9,106 nt of DNA from Chloroflexota bacterium (lineage in GTDB: Bacteria; Chloroflexota; Anaerolineae; Anaerolineales; Anaerolineaceae): the NCBI GenBank assembly GCA_012797215.1, contig JAAZPN010000170.1, positions 1 to 9,106 of the forward strand. The letters are read 5' to 3'. This document shows positions 5,875 through 9,106 of this stretch, one piece after another. Numbering within the stretch: position 1 is the first letter of the stretch; each line of letters opens with the position of its first letter. Both the position numbers and the translations under genes were made by a program. The notes under the pieces are model-generated. The model had not been told where the DNA came from. It was given only the letters and a program-made list of their open reading frames with translations, and ran no database searches.

Positions 5875-8322
5875 ATGGATTCAACCTCAATTAAAAAGAT
5901 AAATATCAATACCGAAATGCAGCAGTCCTATCTGGACTATGCCATGAGCGTCATTGTGTCACGCGCTTTGCCCGACGCGCGCGATGGTCTGAAACCTGTG
6001 CAGCGCCGCATCCTTTACGCGATGTACGACATGGGGGTTCGCCCGGACCAACCGCACAAAAAATCAGCCAGAATCGTGGGTGAAGTCTTGGGAAAATATC
6101 ATCCCCACGGTGACTCCGCGGTGTACGAAGCGATGGCGCGGATGGCTCAGGACTTCTCCGAACGCTATCCACTTGTAGATGGCCAGGGAAACTTCGGCAG
6201 CATTGATGGGGACCCGCCGGCGGCGATGCGTTACACCGAAGCCCGCCTTTCGGAAGCTGCGGTGGAAATCCTGAAACAATTCGATATGGATACCGTGGAA
6301 TTCACAGAAAACTTCGACGGCTCGCTCGAGGAGCCGCTCGTGCTGCCTTCCGCGCTGCCGAACATGCTCGTGAATGGCGCCTCAGGCATCGCGGTTGGCA
6401 TGGCTACCAACATTCCTCCTCATAACCTGGGAGAGGTAATCAACGCCTTAGTCCTGATGCTTGAGAATTGGGAAAAAATCGATGATATATCCACGGAAGA
6501 AATCATGCGCTTCATCAAGGGGCCGGATTTTCCGACTGGCGGCTTAATACTGCAAGAAGAGACAACCGACACGCTGGCGCAAATTTACGGAAGCGGAAAC
6601 GGCGTGATCCAGATTCGCGCGCGAACCCGCCTTGAAGAGATGTCGCGCGGCAGGATGCGAATCATCGTGACTGAACTGCCGTATATGGTGAACAAATCCG
6701 CGCTGATAGAGAAAATCGCGGAAATTACGCGCGATGGAGTCCTGGAGGGCATCACCGACCTGCGGGATGAATCCGACCGGCAAGGCATGCGCATTGTCAT
6801 TGACCTGAACAAAAACGCGGATCCTGAAAAAGTCCTCAGCGTGTTGTACAAAAAGACGGCCATGCACAGCACCTTCGCGATAAATATCCTGGCATTGGTG
6901 GATGGGAGCCCGCACAGATTGTCATTGAAACAAAGCCTGCGCGTCTTTGCTGAGCACCGCCTGGAAGTTATCCGCAGACGCAGTGAGTATGAGCTCAGGA
7001 AAAACGAAGAAAGACTTCATATTCTTGAGGCTTTGCGCGTAGCTATTAAAAATATTGATTTAGTCATTCAAATCATTCGGAAGTCGAAATCCGCGGAAGA
7101 AGCGCGACAGAACCTGATGAGCAAGCTCAATTTGGACGAGATTCAGGCAACCGCCATCCTGGATTTGCAGCTGCGCCGCTTGGCATCGCTCGAACGCCAG
7201 AAAATTGAGGATGAATACCAGCAGGTTAGCGAAACTATCAAGAATCTTAAAACCCTTTTGCGGTCTCCCCAGAAGATGCGCCAGGTGGAAATTGATGAGT
7301 TAAAAGCCCTTAAGGCAAAATATGCTGACCCTCGGCGAACGCAAATAATCCGTTTGGGAGAAGGAGAAAAGGTTTCCGAATTGCTTACGCAGACCGATGT
7401 GATGCCATTGGAGCATTTTTGGATTGAAGCCAGCGCGGACGGCATGCTATCCCGCACGGATGGCGACAAGCCTAATCGGCTGGGAGGAGAAAATGCCCCC
7501 TGGAATATGCTGCGCGCAAATTCGCATCAGACGGTTTTTCTGGTCACAACGGAAGGGAAAGCCGCGGCTATCCATTCTCTGGCGATTCCTGTGCAGAAAA
7601 ACGGTGAACAAGGCATACCAGCGCATAAATTATCCCCTCTTGTGGAAGAGGACGTTTTACAGGGTGTTTTTAGCGTTCCCATGGATCGCGAAAACCTATC
7701 TGAAGCTTTCGTGCTTTCAGTTTCCCGCCAGGGAATGGTGAAACGCTCCGCGCTGCAGGAACTGCCCGGCGCTTCAGCGAATAGTTTTGTGCTGACGAGA
7801 ATTAACGACGAGGATGAGCTTTTCCAGGTGCTTCTGACCAACGGCAAGCAGGATATATTGTTGACCACGGCAAGCGGCATGAGCATCCGATTTAACGAGA
7901 CTGAAATTCGCCCGATGGGATTGATTGCTGCTGGCGTAAATGGAATTAAATTAAAAGCAGGAGATTATGTCGTTGGGGCAAGTTTAGTCAATGAAAAAGA
8001 CAGCGTCGCGCTTATAACCCGCAAAGGACTGGCCAAACGCGTTCCCGCGGCGGATTACCCACTTCAGGGTAGGTACGGCCAGGGTGTGATCAGCTGGAAA
8101 CTGGCTAAGGACGACCAGATTGTAGTTCAAACGGCTGGCAAACTCTCCGACAAGGTCATCTGTCATTTCCGCAAATCAGCCAGCAAGGTTTTTGCGATTA
8201 CCACAGCGGTAGAACGCACCCGCCTGGCAAATGGTCAGGCTGTTTTTAGCTTGAAAGCGGGCGACGAACTTATCGGGGCTACCGCGCTGGACGATCTTTC
8301 TGCTTATTGGGAGAGGCCTTGA
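5875..8322 (+). CDS. gyrA: Type IIA DNA topoisomerase subunit A (GyrA/ParC family)
   Basis: DNA cleavage and rejoining subunit of gyrase or topoisomerase IV, which works with an ATPase B subunit not present here. It has 815 residues, normal for the family, and the ATG start aligns with E. coli GyrA. The catalytic motif [11 protein letters not shown] has Arg119 and the DNA-linking Tyr120. The drug-binding region [15 protein letters not shown] has Ser81 and Glu85, the usual susceptible-type residues. Ile172 in [15 protein letters not shown] matches the DNA-bending isoleucine. The long helices and exit gate include [21 protein letters not shown]. The C-terminal region (about 490-815) can be divided into six beta-pinwheel blades. 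The GyrA box expected in blade 1 is degenerate (residues 534-540, NRLGGEN in place of the QRRGGKG type), and blade 5 holds only a loose echo (QGRYGQG, 731-737). A topoisomerase IV (ParC) role is therefore a real alternative. The ribosome binding site is weak (GTGA at 5865-5868). Confidence 0.93.
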   Translation: MDSTSIKKININTEMQQSYLDYAMSVIVSRALPDARDGLKPVQRRILYAMYDMGVRPDQPHKKSARIVGEVLGKYHPHGDSAVYEAMARMAQDFSERYPLVDGQGNFGSIDGDPPAAMRYTEARLSEAAVEILKQFDMDTVEFTENFDGSLEEPLVLPSALPNMLVNGASGIAVGMATNIPPHNLGEVINALVLMLENWEKIDDISTEEIMRFIKGPDFPTGGLILQEETTDTLAQIYGSGNGVIQIRARTRLEEMSRGRMRIIVTELPYMVNKSALIEKIAEITRDGVLEGITDLRDESDRQGMRIVIDLNKNADPEKVLSVLYKKTAMHSTFAINILALVDGSPHRLSLKQSLRVFAEHRLEVIRRRSEYELRKNEERLHILEALRVAIKNIDLVIQIIRKSKSAEEARQNLMSKLNLDEIQATAILDLQLRRLASLERQKIEDEYQQVSETIKNLKTLLRSPQKMRQVEIDELKALKAKYADPRRTQIIRLGEGEKVSELLTQTDVMPLEHFWIEASADGMLSRTDGDKPNRLGGENAPWNMLRANSHQTVFLVTTEGKAAAIHSLAIPVQKNGEQGIPAHKLSPLVEEDVLQGVFSVPMDRENLSEAFVLSVSRQGMVKRSALQELPGASANSFVLTRINDEDELFQVLLTNGKQDILLTTASGMSIRFNETEIRPMGLIAAGVNGIKLKAGDYVVGASLVNEKDSVALITRKGLAKRVPAADYPLQGRYGQGVISWKLAKDDQIVVQTAGKLSDKVICHFRKSASKVFAITTAVERTRLANGQAVFSLKAGDELIGATALDDLSAYWERP

Positions 8323-8328
8323 CAGCGA

Positions 8329-8898
8329 TTAACTGACCGGGGTGCCAACCAGGTCAAGCTGATCAGCGATTTCCCGCATGGCGTGAATCACATTCGTGAC
8401 GTGTTCCCACAGCTCAACGCCAAATTCCCGCGCGCCTTGCTCCATCATCTGCCGGTCGGTGCCTGCCGCGAAAGCTTTGTCTTTCCATTTCTTCTTCACC
8501 GAACTTGCTTCAAGATCAAGAAGCGAGCGTGAAGGGCGCACCAGGGCTACGGCTGTTATCAAACCGGTGATTTCATCACAAGCGAACAAGGCTCTCTTCA
8601 GCAGCGTTTCACGCGGGAGTCCGGTGTGGTCGGCGTGCGAAAGCACCGCGGCAATTATCTCTTCGGAGACGCCGGCTTCCCGCAGAAGTGGCGCGCCCGC
8701 CAGCGGATGCTCCTCAGCATTGGGGTGGATTTCCCAGTCAAAATCGTGCAGCAAGCCAGCCAAAGCCCATTCCTCTTCATTTTCGCCAAATTTTCGCGCG
8801 TAAAAACGCATCGCCGCCTCAACGCTGAGCATATGGCGAACCAGGCTCTCACTTTTGACATATTGATGGACAAGCAGCAGGGCGTTTTCGCGATTCAT
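8329..8898 (-). CDS. HD-domain hydrolase, uncharacterised
   Basis: A 189-residue soluble protein of the HD metal-dependent phosphohydrolase superfamily. Candidate metal ligands are His22 (VRHML), His51-Asp52 (GLLHDFDWE), His88 (LSHADH) and Asp108 (ACDEITGLI), which together fit the family's H...HD...H...D pattern. His58, His64 and His91 are additional histidines near the site. The C-terminal part (SSVKKKWKDKAFAAGTDR and after) resembles a widespread small HD protein family of this length. The substrate is unknown; nucleotides or other phosphoesters are typical for the superfamily but cannot be chosen from sequence. The ATG at 8898 is preceded by GGAG with a five-base spacer. It lies 11 bases after the DUF218 gene on the same strand, so the two are probably co-transcribed. 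Its stop codon faces the topoisomerase gene stop with six bases between. Confidence 0.88.
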   Translation of the reverse strand: MNRENALLLVHQYVKSESLVRHMLSVEAAMRFYARKFGENEEEWALAGLLHDFDWEIHPNAEEHPLAGAPLLREAGVSEEIIAAVLSHADHTGLPRETLLKRALFACDEITGLITAVALVRPSRSLLDLEASSVKKKWKDKAFAAGTDRQMMEQGAREFGVELWEHVTNVIHAMREIADQLDLVGTPVS

Positions 8899-8903
8899 TT
8901 AGT

Positions 8904-8907
8904 CTCC
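8904..8907 (-). promoter_or_regulatory. Ribosome binding site of the HD hydrolase gene
   Basis: Read on the minus strand, GGAG lies five bases before the ATG whose first base is 8898. It sits inside the 11-base gap after the upstream stop codon, which supports translation of both genes from one transcript and fixes the start of the HD protein. Confidence 0.7.
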
Positions 8908-8909
8908 GC

Positions 8910-9106
8910 TTAGGGAAAGATATATTCAGGCTGCCCCAGTATGGGCAGTGGTTTGGCCACGTAAATATCCCAGACAGCCGCGAGAGTCGCAAAAACCTCA
9001 CGCACCTGCCAGAAAATGTAGCGAGCGCGAACGTAACGCGACTGCACCACTTCAACGCCGGTAATTTGTATGCCTAAACGATCACAAAGGAAGACCGCGC
9101 GCGGCA
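8910..9106 (-). CDS. SanA/YdcF-like DUF218 family protein, C-terminal end only
   Basis: Only the last 65 codons are in the window; the frame runs off the right edge and ends with TAA at 8912-8910. The visible protein starts PRAVFLCDRLGIQITGVEV, continues through a hydrophobic-aromatic stretch (RYIFWQVREVFATLAAVWDIY) and ends KPLPILGQPEYIFP. This pattern (an RA-rich helix carrying a CDRLGI-type segment, then a REV-ATL-A-WD helix, then a P-LG-PE-I tail) resembles the C-terminus of the SanA/ElyC/YdcF (DUF218) family, whose E. coli members are linked to the cell envelope or are of unknown function. The assignment is by recollection of family style; the N-terminal conserved motifs lie outside the window. 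It is upstream of and probably in an operon with the HD hydrolase gene. Confidence 0.65.
   Translation of the reverse strand, partial: PRAVFLCDRLGIQITGVEVVQSRYVRARYIFWQVREVFATLAAVWDIYVAKPLPILGQPEYIFP

Noticed and set aside
8334..8356. Inverted repeat TGACC...GGTCA as a bidirectional terminator between the convergent genes
   Set aside because: Only five base pairs in the outer stem, inside the HD coding sequence, and no T run on either side.
8396..8803. Plus-strand open frame opposite the HD hydrolase gene
   Set aside because: The minus-strand reading gives a clear HD-family protein with a good ribosome binding site; the plus-strand reading is Ser/Ala-rich without a recognisable domain.
1..9106. 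CRISPR arrays, insertion sequences, tRNA or rRNA genes, tandem repeats
   Set aside because: None seen on reading; the window is almost fully occupied by the coding regions listed and no gene-free stretch exceeds 300 bases.

Overview
This is a chromosomal housekeeping window from a bacterium that looks most like a member of the Chloroflexota (Anaerolineae-like). That placement is inference from recognised protein styles: a long RNA polymerase beta' subunit with a large helical insert after its N-terminal zinc region, a GyrA/ParC-type protein, and a SanA/YdcF-type C-terminus of the kind I associate with that phylum. No 16S rRNA or other decisive marker is present. Base composition looks near-balanced GC throughout, with no obvious foreign island.

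Layout. (1) Bases 1-1228 (+) hold the C-terminal 408 residues of a GAF-PAS-HisKA-HATPase sensor histidine kinase, cut by the left window edge. (2) The 162-base gap after it carries a near-consensus sigma70-type promoter (TTGACA, 18-base spacer, TATAAT), a possible second extended -10, a long leader hairpin and a strong Shine-Dalgarno, all serving rpoC. (3) rpoC (1403-5764, +) encodes beta' of about 1453 residues with all catalytic and zinc motifs present. It ends in a clear intrinsic terminator. (4) Overlapping and just after that terminator is an extended -10 candidate for the next gene, a type IIA topoisomerase A subunit of 815 residues (5875-8322, +). (5) Converging on it with only 6 bases between stop codons is a two-gene minus-strand unit: a SanA/YdcF-like DUF218 protein (only its last 65 codons are inside the window) followed 11 bases later by a 189-residue HD-domain hydrolase.

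How the genes fit together. rpoC and the topoisomerase gene are each bounded by their own signals, so they look like independently promoted neighbours of the core transcription and DNA-topology machinery, not one operon. rpoB is not directly upstream of rpoC, which departs from the common rpoB-rpoC arrangement. The kinase is probably unrelated functionally to rpoC, and its partner regulator is not visible. The DUF218 and HD genes look co-transcribed, but their shared role cannot be deduced.

I did not find a mobile element, CRISPR array, RNA gene, defence island or a convincing undescribed system. The points most worth a second look are the roughly 180-residue coiled-coil insert, Arg-rich lid, Leu-bearing trigger loop and acidic tail of beta', the degenerate GyrA box of the topoisomerase subunit, and the structured rpoC leader.
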